DNA of 64,000 nt from Paenirhodobacter enshiensis (GCF_000740785.1 NZ_JFZB01000016.1:47336-111335), one strand, 5' to 3'; shown: positions 18,753 through 29,335, counted from the first letter of the stretch. A program made the numbers and translations. Notes: generated by a model from the letters alone, not told the origin.

Positions 18753-20156
18753 TCAGGCCGCCTGATCCTCCATCCTCGCCAGAGTCTCCTCCCGACCGAG
18801 AACGATCATCATGTCGAACAGACTGGGGGTCACTGACCTCCCCGCCAGTGCCGAGCGCAGGGGTGCGGCAATTTTTCCCATTCCCACCCCGTGAGCCTCG
18901 GCCACCTTGGTGACAATGGCCTCCAGTTCCTCGCGCGTCCAGCTAGCATTTCGCAACTGTTCCGTCAATTCGGAGAGTATACCACGGGATACGGGATCGA
19001 GCGCCTTCGCCGCTTTCTCGTCGGGCACGATCGGCCGCCCGGACAGCACGAACGCCGCCTTGTCGACCAGCTGCACATAGGTTTTCGAGGCGGTCTTCAG
19101 GAACGGCAGCGAGGCCTCCAGCCCGGGACGCAGCGTCGCGGGAATGGGGTCAAGGCCGGCGGCCTCCAGATAGCCGTCTAGGCCTTCGAGGATGTCGGCA
19201 TCGCTCATGATCGCCATGTGCTTGCCGCAGATGTTCTCGAGCTTCTTGAAGTCGAGGCGCGACGGCGCGCGGTTGATGTCGTCGAGTTCGAACCAGCTTT
19301 TCGCCTGTTCATCGGTGAAGAACTCGTCGTCGCCATGGCTCCAGCCGAGGCGGGCGAGATAGTTGCGCATCCCCGCCGCCGGGTAACCCATCGCCTGATA
19401 TTCGTGCAGGCCCACCGCGCCGTGACGCTTCGACAGCTTCTTGCCGTCGGGTCCGTGAATCAGCGGGATATGCGCGTAGCTCGGCACCGGCCAGCCCATC
19501 GCCAGATAGATCTGCATCTGCCGCGCCGCGTTCACCAGATGGTCGTCGCCACGCACCACATGGGTCACGCCCATGTCGTGATCGTCGACCACCACGGCCA
19601 GCATGTATGTGGGCGTGCCGTCCGAGCGCAGGCAGATCATGTCGTCGAGCTGGGCGTTCTTCACCGTCACGTCGCCCTGCACCTTGTCGTGGATCACCGT
19701 GACGCCCTCGCGCGGCGCCTTGAGGCGGATCACATAGGGGCGATCGGTCGGGTAGGTCGCGGGATCGGCATCGCGCCAGGGCGAGCGGAACAGCTGCGAG
19801 CTGCCCTCGGCCTTGGCCTTCTCGCGGAACGCCTCGATCTCTTCCTGGGTCGAGAAGCATTTGTAGGCAGAGCCGCGCTCCAGCATCTGGCGGGCGACCT
19901 CGGCGTGACGGGGGACGCGCTCGAACTGGCTGACCACCTCGCCGTCATAGTCGAGGCCGAGCCATTTCAGACCCTTGAGGATGGCATCCGTCGCCGCCTG
20001 GGTCGACCGCACGCGGTCGGTATCCTCGATACGCAGCAGAAACTTGCCGTTGTGGCCACGCGCGTAAAGCCAGTTGAACAGCGCGGTGCGCGCGCCGCCG
20101 ATATGCAGGTAGCCGGTGGGCGAGGGGGCGAAACGGGTAACGATCTGATCCGACAT
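18753..20156 (-). CDS. gltX: Glutamyl-tRNA synthetase
   Basis: A 467-residue class I aminoacyl-tRNA synthetase charging tRNA with glutamate. The HIGH motif appears as [12 protein letters not shown] close to the N-terminus and the KMSKS motif as KKLSKRHGA. The ATG at 20156 gives [16 protein letters not shown], the standard beginning; the open frame extends upstream without similarity. It is divergent from comEC, with about 115 bases between the starts, and likely runs into gltA. Confidence 0.97.
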   Translation of the reverse strand: MSDQIVTRFAPSPTGYLHIGGARTALFNWLYARGHNGKFLLRIEDTDRVRSTQAATDAILKGLKWLGLDYDGEVVSQFERVPRHAEVARQMLERGSAYKCFSTQEEIEAFREKAKAEGSSQLFRSPWRDADPATYPTDRPYVIRLKAPREGVTVIHDKVQGDVTVKNAQLDDMICLRSDGTPTYMLAVVVDDHDMGVTHVVRGDDHLVNAARQMQIYLAMGWPVPSYAHIPLIHGPDGKKLSKRHGAVGLHEYQAMGYPAAGMRNYLARLGWSHGDDEFFTDEQAKSWFELDDINRAPSRLDFKKLENICGKHMAIMSDADILEGLDGYLEAAGLDPIPATLRPGLEASLPFLKTASKTYVQLVDKAAFVLSGRPIVPDEKAAKALDPVSRGILSELTEQLRNASWTREELEAIVTKVAEAHGVGMGKIAAPLRSALAGRSVTPSLFDMMIVLGREETLARMEDQAA

Positions 20157-20271
20157 CGGGGCCTTTCCTGCGCGCCCGTCTCTGGGGCGGGGGCGCGTTA
20201 ACCTTCTGTAAACCGTGAAGCCGATAGGCTTGTTCCCGGACTGTCTAAGCGTGCGGAGGCAGAGAAACAAG

Positions 20272-22389
20272 GTGTCCGAGCAGGAGGCCATCGGGACGGG
20301 CGGGCAAGGGGGGCGGCTGGCCGTGCCACTCTGGCTGTCGGCGCGCGCCGCGGGCTGGGGGGCGGCGCTGATCGCGGCGCGGACGGATCTCGTCCTCTGG
20401 GCGCCCATCGCGATGGGGCTGGGGATCGGCGGCTATTTTTCCTGGCCCGGAGAGCCCGGCTGGCCTGAGGTGCTGGTTTTGGTGCTGCTCGGGACGGCCG
20501 GTCTCGCGGCCTGGATCCTCGCGCCGGAGGCGGGGCGGTTTCCCTCGGCGCTTCTGGTGCTGGTCTGTTTCGGGGCGCTGCTGGCGGTGTGGCGCGCGCA
20601 TTCGGTCGCGGCACCTGTGCTGACGTTTCGCTATTACGGCCCGGTCGAAGGACGGGTGATCGAGGTCGACCGTTCGGCGCGCGACAAGCTGCGCATCACG
20701 CTCGATCAGCTGGTGCTGTCGGGTGTCGCGATGGAAAAGACGCCCGCGCGGGTGCGGCTGACGCTCGGCCCCGGCCCGCCGCCCGAGCCCGGCTTTCGCG
20801 TGATGACCACGGCGCATCTGCAGCCGCCTCCCGGTCCGGCAGAGCCGGGCGGATGGGATTTTCGCCGCATGGCGTGGTTTGCGCGGCTCGGCGCGGTCGG
20901 TTCCGCGCAGGCGCCGGTTCTGGTGGTTGAACCGCCGGTTCCGGGCGACTGGTCGCTCGCCGGCGACCGGCTGCGCCGGTCGTTGTCGCAGGCGATGCAG
21001 GCCCGGATGGAGGGGCAGGCGGGGGCCGTCGCCGCGGCGCTGATGACGGGCGACCGCTCCGGCATCGAGACGGCGACGAACGATGCGATGCGGGCCTCGG
21101 GGCTGTATCACATCGTGTCGATTTCGGGGCTGCACATGGGGATGCTGGCGGGGTTCGTCTTCGCGGCGGTCCGCTACGGGCTGGCGCTGGCGGGTTCGGC
21201 GGCGCTCTGCTGGCCAACGAAGAAGATCGCGGCGGTCGCGGCGCTGATCGCGGCGACGGTTTATCTGTGGATCGCCGGGCCCGAGGTCGCGACGCAGCGC
21301 GCCTATATCATGACGGCGGTGATGCTGGCGGCGGTGCTGTTCGACAGGCGCGCGCTGTCGTTGCGAACGGTGGCGCTGGCGGCCGTCGCGGTGATGCTGC
21401 TGCGCCCCGAAAGCCTGACCGAGCCGGGGTTCCAGATGTCTTTCGCGGCAACGGTGGGGCTGATCGTCATGCTCGGCCCGTGGACGCGGTGGGCACAGAG
21501 GTTGCCCGCGCGGCTGCGCCCGGTGTTGGTGCCGGTGCTGGGGCTTGCGCTGACCTCGGTGGTGGCGGGGGTGGCGACGGGGCCGGTTGCCGCGGCGCAG
21601 TTCGGCCGGGTGTCGGGTTACGGGTTGATCGCCAATATGCTGGCGGTGCCGGTGATGGGGGTTGCGGTGATGCCGGCGGGGGTGATCGCCGCGGTGCTGG
21701 CGCCGTTCGGTCTGGCCGCACCGGCGCTGTGGCTGATGGAAATGGGCACGCGCTGGATGATCTTCGTGGCCGGGCATATCGCAGCGCTTGACGGGGCGCA
21801 GGGCTATGTTGTGCAGCCCGGCCCGGCGGTTCTGCCGTTGATGGCGGTGGGGGCCGCGGTCGCCGTGGTCGGTCGCGGTGTGGTGCGGGGGGTGGCTGTC
21901 GGGGCGATCGTGGTGGCGGCCGGACTGTGGTTGGCCGCGTCTCGTCCCGCGCTGCTGATCGCGTCCGGGGGGCAGGCGGTCGGTCTGATGACACCGGCGG
22001 GCCGGGTCCTTTCGAAGCCCGGGGCAGAGTTTGCCGTTGCCGAATGGTTGCAGGCGGACGGCGACGCGTCTTCCCCTGCTACAGCCTTCGCCCGTATCGG
22101 GTTCGAGGGGCCGCGCGCTCAGCGCAGCGCTGTCTGGGAGAATCATGTCGTTGTTCATCTGAGTGGCAAGGCCGGGCCGGAGGCCGTTCGGGCGGTGTGT
22201 CACGATGGGGCTATCGTGATTCTCGCGGGCAGGGCCGGGGCGGACCAGGATGTGGCGGGGTGCACCCTGTGGGACCTGCCGCGGCTGAACCAGAGCGGCG
22301 CGGTGGCTTATGACACCCGGCGGCAGGTCCGGGTCACGGATGTGCCCGGGCGGCTTCGGTTGTGGTCGCTCCGGGGCAACCGGTTCTGA
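20272..22389 (+). CDS. comEC: ComEC/Rec2-family DNA-uptake channel protein
   Basis: A membrane protein of about 705 residues with a DUF4131-type N-terminal part (two helices, then a soluble beta domain) and the Competence domain. The latter holds the family motif [17 protein letters not shown] and about eight further helices. No zinc-dependent lactamase domain follows; the C-terminal 150 residues form a small soluble domain seen in alphaproteobacterial members. ComEC carries single-stranded DNA across the inner membrane. The start is uncertain: I prefer GTG at 20272, with GGAGG-like sequence about 12 bases before it; an ATG at 20215 would add 19 residues. Lone comEC genes are common in this group, so competence is not shown. 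Confidence 0.88.
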   Translation: MSEQEAIGTGGQGGRLAVPLWLSARAAGWGAALIAARTDLVLWAPIAMGLGIGGYFSWPGEPGWPEVLVLVLLGTAGLAAWILAPEAGRFPSALLVLVCFGALLAVWRAHSVAAPVLTFRYYGPVEGRVIEVDRSARDKLRITLDQLVLSGVAMEKTPARVRLTLGPGPPPEPGFRVMTTAHLQPPPGPAEPGGWDFRRMAWFARLGAVGSAQAPVLVVEPPVPGDWSLAGDRLRRSLSQAMQARMEGQAGAVAAALMTGDRSGIETATNDAMRASGLYHIVSISGLHMGMLAGFVFAAVRYGLALAGSAALCWPTKKIAAVAALIAATVYLWIAGPEVATQRAYIMTAVMLAAVLFDRRALSLRTVALAAVAVMLLRPESLTEPGFQMSFAATVGLIVMLGPWTRWAQRLPARLRPVLVPVLGLALTSVVAGVATGPVAAAQFGRVSGYGLIANMLAVPVMGVAVMPAGVIAAVLAPFGLAAPALWLMEMGTRWMIFVAGHIAALDGAQGYVVQPGPAVLPLMAVGAAVAVVGRGVVRGVAVGAIVVAAGLWLAASRPALLIASGGQAVGLMTPAGRVLSKPGAEFAVAEWLQADGDASSPATAFARIGFEGPRAQRSAVWENHVVVHLSGKAGPEAVRAVCHDGAIVILAGRAGADQDVAGCTLWDLPRLNQSGAVAYDTRRQVRVTDVPGRLRLWSLRGNRF

Positions 22390-23070
22390 CCGTGCTGACC
22401 TGGGCGGGGTATCCGGGGGGCAGCAGCCTTCGCGCGGTTGCGGTGGCGCAGATGCGGTTCCTTGGTGGTCCGCCATGTGTTCGGCGCATCCCCGAGGTGC
22501 GCCTCGGGGGGATTGCCCGTCAGACGGGAAGGCGCTGGCGAGAACGGCCGGTTCTATCCGTCATGGTCTGCCGGCGTGCTGACCTGTGAAGTCTCAAGAT
22601 CTGCAGTGGACAACGCAGAAGCGGCGCCTTCTTTTGCAGACTTCAGGCCCGTCCACCCGTGCTTTGCCGGTTTCTACGGGGCCCTGAGTGGGTCATGCGC
22701 CGTGACCGCCATGATCTGAAGGGGCTGGCGTCGCCTCAGGGCGCAGCCGGACCGGCGCGGATCTGCGGCACGGTCGTCGGCCGTCTGCGTTCTGCCCGGG
22801 AGATTGCCCTGCGGATCCGGAAACTTCCCGGCAAGACGCCCGCCTGGCGCGCCGCGGCCGCTATGACCGCGGTTCGGGCGGACACCGGAGGCTGGGAGCG
22901 CATGAAACCACCCGCCCCCTGTGTCTGCATTTGGCCGTTTCGTGATCGGTTGAGGTCTGCGGCCCTGCGCCGTTCCTGCGCACTTGCCAGTGTGGTCCCG
23001 CACGGGCTGAATCCCGACCGCTTCTTCGTCCGCTGCCGGGCTGTCCACTCTGCTCAGGGCTAGGTGCGGA
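22390..23070. other. Unassigned 681-base intergenic region between comEC and lexA
   Basis: The two flanking genes converge here (comEC plus, lexA minus). Several short open frames exist on both strands, but their translations are Arg/Pro-rich, lack any recognisable motif and have no ribosome-binding site. I see no tRNA, no obvious terminator with a T-run and no tandem repeat. It could be decayed coding DNA or an RNA gene; nothing in the sequence decides this. Confidence 0.4.
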
Positions 23071-23823
23071 TCAGGAATAGGTGCGGATCAGACCGACCAG
23101 CCGTCCCTGCACGCGCACCCGGTCTTCGCGCAGAAGCCGCGTCTCGTAAGCCGGGTTGGCCGCTTCGAGTGCGATCATCCCGCCCTTGCGGTGGTATTTT
23201 TTCAGCGTCGCCTCGTGCTCATCGACCAGGGCCACCACGATGTCGCCATTGTCGGCGCTGTCCTGCTCGCAGATCACCACGATGTCGCCGTCGTTGATGC
23301 CGGCGTCGATCATCGAATCGCCGCGCACCTCGAGGGCGTAATGCTGCTTGCGCCCCGACAGCATCGCGCCAGGCACCGCGACGTGATGCGAGACCTCGGA
23401 AATCGCTTCGATCGGCACGCCGGCGGCGATCCGGCCCATCACCGGCAGTTCCAGCGCCTGGACGGCCCCGGCTGCACCCGCGGCTTTGCCGTCGCGCGCC
23501 GTGGCGAGATCGGCCACTTTGCCGCCCGCGGCCTTCTTCGTCTCCGCGGCCCGTTCGGCGGGTTTCGCCACGGGCTTTCCTGCCGCTGTCTGGCGCGCCT
23601 TCTCCATCGCCTCGGGCAGGCGGACGATTTCGATGGCGCGGGCGCGATGGGCGAGGCGGCGGATGAAGCCGCGCTCTTCCAGCGCCGTAATCAGCCGGTG
23701 AATCCCGGATTTGGAGCGCAGCTCCAGCGCGTCCTTCATTTCGTCGAACGAGGGCGGCACGCCGTCGGCGTCCATGCGCTTCTGGATGAAGTCGAGCAGT
23801 TCCATCTGCTTGCGCGTCAGCAT
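23071..23823 (-). CDS. lexA: LexA, SOS-response repressor
   Basis: A 250-residue repressor. The N-terminal winged helix (residues 1-70, [13 protein letters not shown] to IEIVRLP) binds DNA. The C-terminal protease domain has the self-cleavage site Ala134-Gly135 ([10 protein letters not shown]), the nucleophile Ser170 ([10 protein letters not shown]) and the general-base Lys208 (EATLKKYH). RecA on single-stranded DNA triggers cleavage. The linker is unusually long, about 50 residues (75-124) rich in Ala, Lys and Gly, compared with about 10 in E. coli; extended linkers are known in Rhodobacter LexA. The ATG at 23823 has a consensus SOS box just upstream, so it is autoregulated. Confidence 0.97.
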   Translation of the reverse strand: MLTRKQMELLDFIQKRMDADGVPPSFDEMKDALELRSKSGIHRLITALEERGFIRRLAHRARAIEIVRLPEAMEKARQTAAGKPVAKPAERAAETKKAAGGKVADLATARDGKAAGAAGAVQALELPVMGRIAAGVPIEAISEVSHHVAVPGAMLSGRKQHYALEVRGDSMIDAGINDGDIVVICEQDSADNGDIVVALVDEHEATLKKYHRKGGMIALEAANPAYETRLLREDRVRVQGRLVGLIRTYS

Positions 23824-23854
23824 ATCGGGATCATCCTGCGGGCTAGTGACAAGT

Positions 23855-23869
23855 GTTCTCTTTAAGTTC
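23855..23869 (-). promoter_or_regulatory. LexA operator (SOS box, GTTC-N7-GTTC)
   Basis: GTTCTCTTTAAGTTC is an exact match to the direct-repeat SOS box GTTC-N7-GTTC established for Rhodobacter and other alphaproteobacteria. It lies 32-46 bases upstream of the lexA start. The trmB gene starts 79 bases away on the other side, so the box might also influence it. Confidence 0.9.
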
Positions 23870-23947
23870 TAGCACCGTTCACGTTTCGGGTCAATCGCCC
23901 GTCCAAGCCGCTTGACCGGCACCGCGCCCCGTCCTAGAGGCGCGCGC

Positions 23948-24679
23948 ATGACCGATGACACCCCCCTCCCGCCCGAAGACGGCCCCGAGTCCACCCAGCC
24001 CGTGCAGGAGTGGCGCAACTTCTATGGCCGGCGCTCCGGCAAGACGCTGCGCAACAGCCAGCGCAGCTATCTGGACGAGGATCTCGACCGGCTGCGTCCG
24101 CGCGGCATCGGGCGCGACGAGAACCCGGAACGCAGCCCGCTCGACCTTCAGGCGCTGTTCGGCAATGACAATCCGGTCTGGCTGGAGGTCGGTTTCGGCG
24201 GCGGTGAGCATCTCGTCCACATGGCGAAGACCTATCCCGGCATCAACATCATCGGCTGCGAGCCGTTCATCAACGGCGTCGCGATGCTGCTCGGCAAGAT
24301 CCGCGAGGCGGGGGTGAGCAACCTCGCCGTGCATCCGGGCGATGTGCGCGACCTGATGGATGTGCTGCGCGACGGCACCATCGCGCGCACCTTCCTGAAC
24401 TATCCCGATCCCTGGCCCAAGGCGCGCCACCACCGGCGCCGCTTCGTCAATCAGGATTACCTCGTGCCGCTGTTCCGCGTCATGGCCGAGGGCGCCGAGT
24501 TCCGCGTCGCCACCGATATCCCGAGCTACATGGAACAGGCCCTCGAAGAGGTGCCGAAGGCCGGCTTCCGGCTCGAGGCGCATTCGGGCACGCCCTGGTC
24601 CGACTGGATCTCCACCCGCTACGAGCAGAAGGCCCTGCGCGAGGGCCGGGTGCCCGATTACGCCACCTTCCGCCGCTGA
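23948..24679 (+). CDS. trmB: tRNA (guanine-N7-)-methyltransferase
   Basis: A 243-residue methyltransferase forming m7G46 in the tRNA variable loop. The SAM-binding motif is WLEVGFGGGEHLVHMA, and the family-specific block FLNYPDPWPKARHHRRRFV is complete. The first 30 residues are acidic and Pro-rich and poorly conserved; the ATG at 23948 was chosen because it follows the GGCGCG leader and gives MTDDTPLPPE, whereas the longer frame starts inside the lexA control region. It is divergent from lexA. Confidence 0.95.
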   Translation: MTDDTPLPPEDGPESTQPVQEWRNFYGRRSGKTLRNSQRSYLDEDLDRLRPRGIGRDENPERSPLDLQALFGNDNPVWLEVGFGGGEHLVHMAKTYPGINIIGCEPFINGVAMLLGKIREAGVSNLAVHPGDVRDLMDVLRDGTIARTFLNYPDPWPKARHHRRRFVNQDYLVPLFRVMAEGAEFRVATDIPSYMEQALEEVPKAGFRLEAHSGTPWSDWISTRYEQKALREGRVPDYATFRR

Positions 24680-24738
24680 CCCTTCCGGCAGGCGCGCCGT
24701 TGCGCTAACAGGGGAACGACCAAACAGGGAGGTTCCTC

Positions 24739-26088
24739 ATGTCCGGCCACGGTGACCCCGTTCCCATGATCGCGCGCAAGGGCGCGGCTCTTTGCGGCGT
24801 GGCCGAAGTGCCCGGCGACAAGTCGATCTCGCATCGCGCGCTGATCCTCGGCGCGCTTTCGGTCGGGCGGACCGAGATCACCGGGCTGCTGGAGGGACAG
24901 GATGTCCTCGACACCGCGAAGGCGATGCAGGCCTTCGGCGCGACGGTCGAACGCCTTGGCCCCGGTCACTGGATCGTCGATGGCGTGGGCGTGGGCGGCT
25001 TCGCCGAGCCTGCGGATGTGATCGACTGCGGCAATTCGGGCACCGGGGTGCGGCTGATCATGGGGGCGATGGCGACCTCGCCGATCAATGCCACGTTCAC
25101 CGGCGACGCTTCGCTGCGCAAGCGGCCGATGGGGCGGGTGACGGATCCGCTGGCGCTGTTCGGCGCGCAGGCGGTCGGGCGCGAGGGCGGGCGGCTGCCG
25201 CTGACGCTGGTCGGCGCGCGCAATCCGGTGCCGGTTCGCTACGTGCTGCCGGTGCCCTCGGCGCAGGTCAAGTCGGCGGTGCTGCTCGCCGGGCTGAACG
25301 CGCCCGGTCAGACCGTCGTCGTCGAGGCCGAAGCCACCCGCGACCATACCGAGCGGATGCTGAAGGGCTTCGGCGCCGAGCTGAGCGTCGAGGACACCCC
25401 CGAGGGCCGCGTCATCACCTTGCAGGGCCGCCCCGAGCTGACCGGCCAGAGCGTCGCGGTGCCGCGCGATCCGTCCTCGGCCGCCTTCCCGGTCTGCGCC
25501 GCGCTGATCGTGCCGGGATCGGAGATCGTGGTCCCCGGCGTCAGCCAGAACCCGACCCGCAACGGGCTGTTCACCACGCTGGTCGAGATGGGCGCCGACA
25601 TCGCCTTCGAGAACCCGCGCGAGGAGGGCGGCGAGCCCGTCGCCGATCTGCGCGTGCGCCATTCCGCGCTGAAGGGCATCGAGGTTCCGGCGGAGCGCGC
25701 GGCCTCGATGATCGACGAATATCCGGTGCTGGCGGCGGTCGCCTCTCTGGCCGAGGGCACGACGGTGATGCGCGGCGTGAAAGAGCTGCGGGTGAAGGAA
25801 TCCGACCGCATCGACGCGATGGCGCGCGGCCTCGAAGCCTGCGGCGTGACGGTCGAGGAAGAGCGGGACGTTCTGGTGGTGCATGGGCGGGGCGCGGCGG
25901 GCGTGCCGGGCGGTGCCATCGTCGCCACCCATATCGACCACCGCATCGCGATGAGCTTTCTGGTTCTGGGGCTGGTCACCGACCGGCCGGTCGCGGTCGA
26001 CGACGCCTCGCCCATCGCGACCTCCTTCCCGGTGTTCGGCGATCTGATGCGCGGCCTCGGCGCCGATGTCGCGGAGGGATCGCTGTGA
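24739..26088 (+). CDS. aroA: 3-phosphoshikimate 1-carboxyvinyltransferase (EPSP synthase)
   Basis: A 449-residue shikimate-pathway enzyme joining shikimate-3-phosphate and phosphoenolpyruvate. Substrate-binding blocks are [16 protein letters not shown] (residues 25-40), [44 protein letters not shown] and [16 protein letters not shown]. Overall it follows the class II (Agrobacterium CP4-like) pattern. At the position where CP4 has Ala100, conferring low glyphosate binding, this protein has Gly101 (CGNSGTGVR). The gene has an AGGGAGG ribosome-binding site nine bases before the ATG. Its stop overlaps the cmk GTG start (GTGA). Confidence 0.97.
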   Translation: MSGHGDPVPMIARKGAALCGVAEVPGDKSISHRALILGALSVGRTEITGLLEGQDVLDTAKAMQAFGATVERLGPGHWIVDGVGVGGFAEPADVIDCGNSGTGVRLIMGAMATSPINATFTGDASLRKRPMGRVTDPLALFGAQAVGREGGRLPLTLVGARNPVPVRYVLPVPSAQVKSAVLLAGLNAPGQTVVVEAEATRDHTERMLKGFGAELSVEDTPEGRVITLQGRPELTGQSVAVPRDPSSAAFPVCAALIVPGSEIVVPGVSQNPTRNGLFTTLVEMGADIAFENPREEGGEPVADLRVRHSALKGIEVPAERAASMIDEYPVLAAVASLAEGTTVMRGVKELRVKESDRIDAMARGLEACGVTVEEERDVLVVHGRGAAGVPGGAIVATHIDHRIAMSFLVLGLVTDRPVAVDDASPIATSFPVFGDLMRGLGADVAEGSL

Positions 26089-26669
26089 TCTTCACCGTGG
26101 CGATCGACGGGCCGGCGGCGGCGGGCAAGGGCACGATCAGCCGTGCCGTTGCCGCGCGTTTCGGCTTCGCGCATCTGGACACCGGGGCGCTTTATCGTGC
26201 CGTCGGCGTCAAGGGCGGCGATCCGGTTGCCGCGGCCCGCGATCTGACGCCCGAAGACCTCGCGCGCGACGATCTGCGCACGCTGGCGGCGGGGCAGGCG
26301 GCCTCGAAGGTCGCCGTCATCCCCGAGGTGCGTCAGGCGCTTCTCGACTTTCAGCGCCGCTTCGCCCGGCGCGAGGGCGGCGCGGTCCTCGACGGGCGCG
26401 ACATCGGCACGGTGATCTGTCCCGCGGCCGAGGTGAAGCTGTTCGTGACCGCCAGTCCCGAGGTCCGCGCGCATCGCCGCTGGCTCGAAGTCGGCGGTGA
26501 CGCGGCGCAGGTTCTGGCCGAGGTGCGCGAGCGCGACGAGCGCGACATGAACCGCGCCGATGCGCCGCTGCGTCCGGCCGAGGATGCGACGCGCCTCGAC
26601 ACTTCGGATCTGAGCATCGAAGAGGCCACCGCCCGCGCCATCGCCCTGGTCGCGGCGCGTCTGGGCTGA
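26085..26669 (+). CDS. cmk: Cytidylate kinase
   Basis: A 194-residue kinase phosphorylating CMP and dCMP. The P-loop is [12 protein letters not shown] (residues 6-17), followed by [12 protein letters not shown] and the acceptor-site motif [13 protein letters not shown]; the lid region contains [13 protein letters not shown]. The GTG start at 26085 overlaps the aroA stop, so it is translated by coupling. It is slightly shorter than the E. coli enzyme (227 residues), as usual in alphaproteobacteria. Part of the conserved aroA-cmk-rpsA-ihfB neighbourhood. Confidence 0.95.
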   Translation: MIFTVAIDGPAAAGKGTISRAVAARFGFAHLDTGALYRAVGVKGGDPVAAARDLTPEDLARDDLRTLAAGQAASKVAVIPEVRQALLDFQRRFARREGGAVLDGRDIGTVICPAAEVKLFVTASPEVRAHRRWLEVGGDAAQVLAEVRERDERDMNRADAPLRPAEDATRLDTSDLSIEEATARAIALVAARLG

Positions 26670-26675
26670 GCGCCG

Positions 26676-27401
26676 ATGGCCGCGCTGACGCGGCTGGTCG
26701 CGGCCGCGCCCTGGCAGGTGGATTTCAGCGACGGCGAGGGTGGCGATCTGGTCGTCAGCTTCGCCTCGGTCGGCCATGACCCGGACCGCACGCCTTCGCC
26801 CGAATTCGTCGCGACGGCGACCGGGCGGGGGACGGCTGCCGCGCCGCGCCGGGCGCTGTTCGTCTCGGACGACAGCCGCAGCTGGGGAAATGCACCGGGC
26901 TTCGCCGAGGTGCTGCGGCAGGCGCTTGGCCTCGTCTCAGAACGCGCGCCGGTTTGTCGGGTTTTGACGATAGGGCTGTCGATGGGGGCGGTCTCGGCGC
27001 TGATCGCGGCGCAGGCGGTGCCGGTGACGGCGGTTCTCGCCTTCGGGCCGCAATGGTCGGTGCGCGCGGACCACATGCCCGAAGAACGCCGCTGGTCGCG
27101 CTGGAGCGACGCGCTGCCGCCCGCGATCTGGCCGGTGACGCCCTTGCCCGCGCCGCCCACCCGCGCGGTGCTGTTTCATGGTGCGCGCGACGATCTCGCG
27201 CAGGCGCTGGCCTTTCCCGTCGCGGAAAACGTCGATCATCTGCTCTTCCCGGACCTCGGTCATTCCGATCTGGTGGCGCATCTGAAGGCGCGCGGCGCCC
27301 TTGCGGGATTGGTCGAATCGGCGCTTGCGGGCGACCGGCGACGGCTGCTGCGCATCGCCGCCTCGGCCGGCGGGCAGCGCCGGGCGCGGCTTTTCGGCTG
27401 A
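26676..27401 (+). CDS. Alpha/beta-hydrolase-fold protein of unknown substrate
   Basis: A 241-residue protein starting six bases after cmk. The GLSMGAVSAL segment (about residue 103) is a nucleophile elbow (GxSxG), preceded by FVSDDSRSWGN on a predicted strand-turn. Candidate acid and His residues are in HGARDD and DLGHSDLVAHL. Length and motif order fit a small alpha/beta hydrolase, perhaps an esterase or thioesterase; I do not recognise the family, and the substrate cannot be inferred. It sits in the otherwise conserved cmk-rpsA interval. Confidence 0.65.
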   Translation: MAALTRLVAAAPWQVDFSDGEGGDLVVSFASVGHDPDRTPSPEFVATATGRGTAAAPRRALFVSDDSRSWGNAPGFAEVLRQALGLVSERAPVCRVLTIGLSMGAVSALIAAQAVPVTAVLAFGPQWSVRADHMPEERRWSRWSDALPPAIWPVTPLPAPPTRAVLFHGARDDLAQALAFPVAENVDHLLFPDLGHSDLVAHLKARGALAGLVESALAGDRRRLLRIAASAGGQRRARLFG

Positions 27402-27590
27402 ACGGCGGGGGTTTCGGGCCGCGCGGGCCCGTGCGCGGCCAATCTTCGCTTGGCAGAACGGGCATTCGTGCGTATATCGGCCGCGTCCCGCGCCCGTGCC
27501 GATGCACCGGCGTCTCGGGGCATATTCAGACAAAGACCGGCGGAGACAACCGCATGGCCCGTGAAACAGACCCGAAAGGAACTTTTCTTT

Positions 27591-29270
27591 ATGACTGATA
27601 AAACGTCCATGGACGAATTCGAGGCCCTTCTCAACGAAAGCCTCGAGATCGACACCCCTCAGGAGGGTTCGGTCGTCAAAGGCAAGGTCATCGCCATCGA
27701 GGCGGGCCAGGCCATCATCGATGTCGGCTACAAGATGGAAGGCCGCGTCGACCTGAAGGAATTCGCGAACCCGGGCGAGGCCCCGACCATCGCCGTCGGC
27801 GATGAAGTCGAAGTCTACCTCGACCGCGTCGAAAACGCCCGCGGCGAAGCCGTGATCTCGCGCGAGAAGGCTCGCCGCGAGGAAGCCTGGGACCGTCTGG
27901 AGAAGGCCTACGCCAGCGAAGAGCGCGTCGAAGGCGCCATCTTCGGCCGCGTCAAGGGCGGCTTCACCGTCGACCTCGGCGGCGCCGTTGCCTTCCTGCC
28001 CGGTTCGCAGGTCGATGTCCGCCCGGTGCGCGACGCCGGCCCGCTCATGGGTCTCAAGCAGCCGTTCCAGATCCTCAAGATGGACCGTCGCCGCGGCAAT
28101 ATCGTCGTGTCGCGTCGCGCCATCCTGGAAGAATCGCGTGCCGAACAGCGCGCCGAAGTCATCTCGAACCTCACCGAGGGGCAGGTGGTCGAGGGCGTGG
28201 TCAAGAACATCACCGAATACGGTGCGTTCGTTGACCTCGGCGGCGTCGACGGCCTGCTGCATGTCACCGACATGGCGTGGCGCCGCGTGAACCACCCGTC
28301 GGAGATCCTGTCGATCGGCGAGACCGTCAAGGTCCAGGTCGTCAAGATCAACAAGGAAACCCACCGCATCAGCCTGGGCATGAAGCAGCTCCAGGCCGAC
28401 CCGTGGGATTCGGTCGAGCAGAAGTTCCCGATCGGTTCGGTCCACAAGGGCCGCGTGACCAACATCACCGACTACGGCGCGTTCGTCGAGCTGGAAGCCG
28501 GTGTCGAAGGTCTGGTCCACGTGTCGGAAATGTCCTGGACCAAGAAGAACGTCCACCCCGGCAAGATCGTCTCGACCTCGCAGGAAGTCGACGTCATGGT
28601 CCTCGAGATCGACACCGCGAAGCGTCGCGTGTCGCTCGGCCTCAAGCAGACCATGCGCAACCCGTGGGAAGTGTTCGCTGAAACGCATCCGGTCGGTTCG
28701 GTCATCGAAGGCGAAGTCAAGAACATCACCGAATTCGGTCTGTTCGTCGGCCTCGACAACGACATCGACGGCATGGTGCACCTGTCGGACCTGTCGTGGG
28801 ACAAGCGCGGCGAGGAAGCGATCCAGGAATATCGCAAGGGCGACGTGGTCAAGGCCGCCGTCACCGAAGTCGATATCGAGAAGGAGCGTATCTCGCTCTC
28901 GATCAAGGCTCTGGACGCCGACACCTTCTCGGACGCCGTTGACGGCGTGAAGCGCGGTTCGGTCATCACCGTGGCCGTCACCGCGATCGAGGATGGCGGC
29001 ATCGAGGTCGAATACAACGGCATGAAGTCCTTCATCCGTCGTTCGGACCTGGCCCGCGACCGTGCCGATCAGCGCCCCGAGCGTTTCCAGGTCGGCGACA
29101 AGGTCGACGTGCGCGTCGTCAACGTCGACTCGAAGACCCGCAAGCTCGGCGTGTCGATCAAGGCGCGCGAGATCGCCGAAGAAAAGGAAGCCGTGGAACA
29201 GTACGGTTCGTCCGATTCGGGTGCGTCGCTCGGCGACATCCTCGGCGCCGCCCTCAAGGGCCGCGAGTGA
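27591..29270 (+). CDS. rpsA: 30S ribosomal protein S1
   Basis: A 559-residue protein made of six S1 RNA-binding domains (about 70 residues each; the last four show the repeated GxVxNITxxGAFVxL theme, e.g. VKNITEYGAFVDLGG and VTNITDYGAFVELEA). It binds mRNA leaders and is needed for initiation on most messages. The ATG at 27591 follows GAAAGGAA at good spacing; the open frame extends upstream into non-homologous sequence. Codon use is strongly biased to C-ending codons, as expected of a highly expressed gene. A strong terminator follows. Confidence 0.98.
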   Translation: MTDKTSMDEFEALLNESLEIDTPQEGSVVKGKVIAIEAGQAIIDVGYKMEGRVDLKEFANPGEAPTIAVGDEVEVYLDRVENARGEAVISREKARREEAWDRLEKAYASEERVEGAIFGRVKGGFTVDLGGAVAFLPGSQVDVRPVRDAGPLMGLKQPFQILKMDRRRGNIVVSRRAILEESRAEQRAEVISNLTEGQVVEGVVKNITEYGAFVDLGGVDGLLHVTDMAWRRVNHPSEILSIGETVKVQVVKINKETHRISLGMKQLQADPWDSVEQKFPIGSVHKGRVTNITDYGAFVELEAGVEGLVHVSEMSWTKKNVHPGKIVSTSQEVDVMVLEIDTAKRRVSLGLKQTMRNPWEVFAETHPVGSVIEGEVKNITEFGLFVGLDNDIDGMVHLSDLSWDKRGEEAIQEYRKGDVVKAAVTEVDIEKERISLSIKALDADTFSDAVDGVKRGSVITVAVTAIEDGGIEVEYNGMKSFIRRSDLARDRADQRPERFQVGDKVDVRVVNVDSKTRKLGVSIKAREIAEEKEAVEQYGSSDSGASLGDILGAALKGRE

Positions 29271-29302
29271 TCTCTGTCGGAAAGGCTTCGGCCTTTCCGC
29301 AC

Positions 29303-29335
29303 GGCCCTGCCCGGCGACGGGCAGGGCCTTTTTGT
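29303..29335 (+). terminator. Rho-independent terminator after rpsA
   Basis: GGCCCTGCCCG pairs with CGGGCAGGGCC around a GCGA-type loop, followed by TTTTTGTTT. A smaller hairpin (GGAAAGGC TTCG GCCTTTCC) lies between it and the stop codon. Confidence 0.92.

Noticed and set aside
22659..23063. 134-codon open frame in the comEC-lexA gap
   Set aside because: No ribosome-binding site, no recognisable motif, and the composition resembles non-coding high-GC DNA.
24739..26088. Naturally glyphosate-tolerant EPSP synthase
   Set aside because: The decisive position is Gly, not Ala as in the CP4 enzyme, so tolerance cannot be claimed from class II resemblance.
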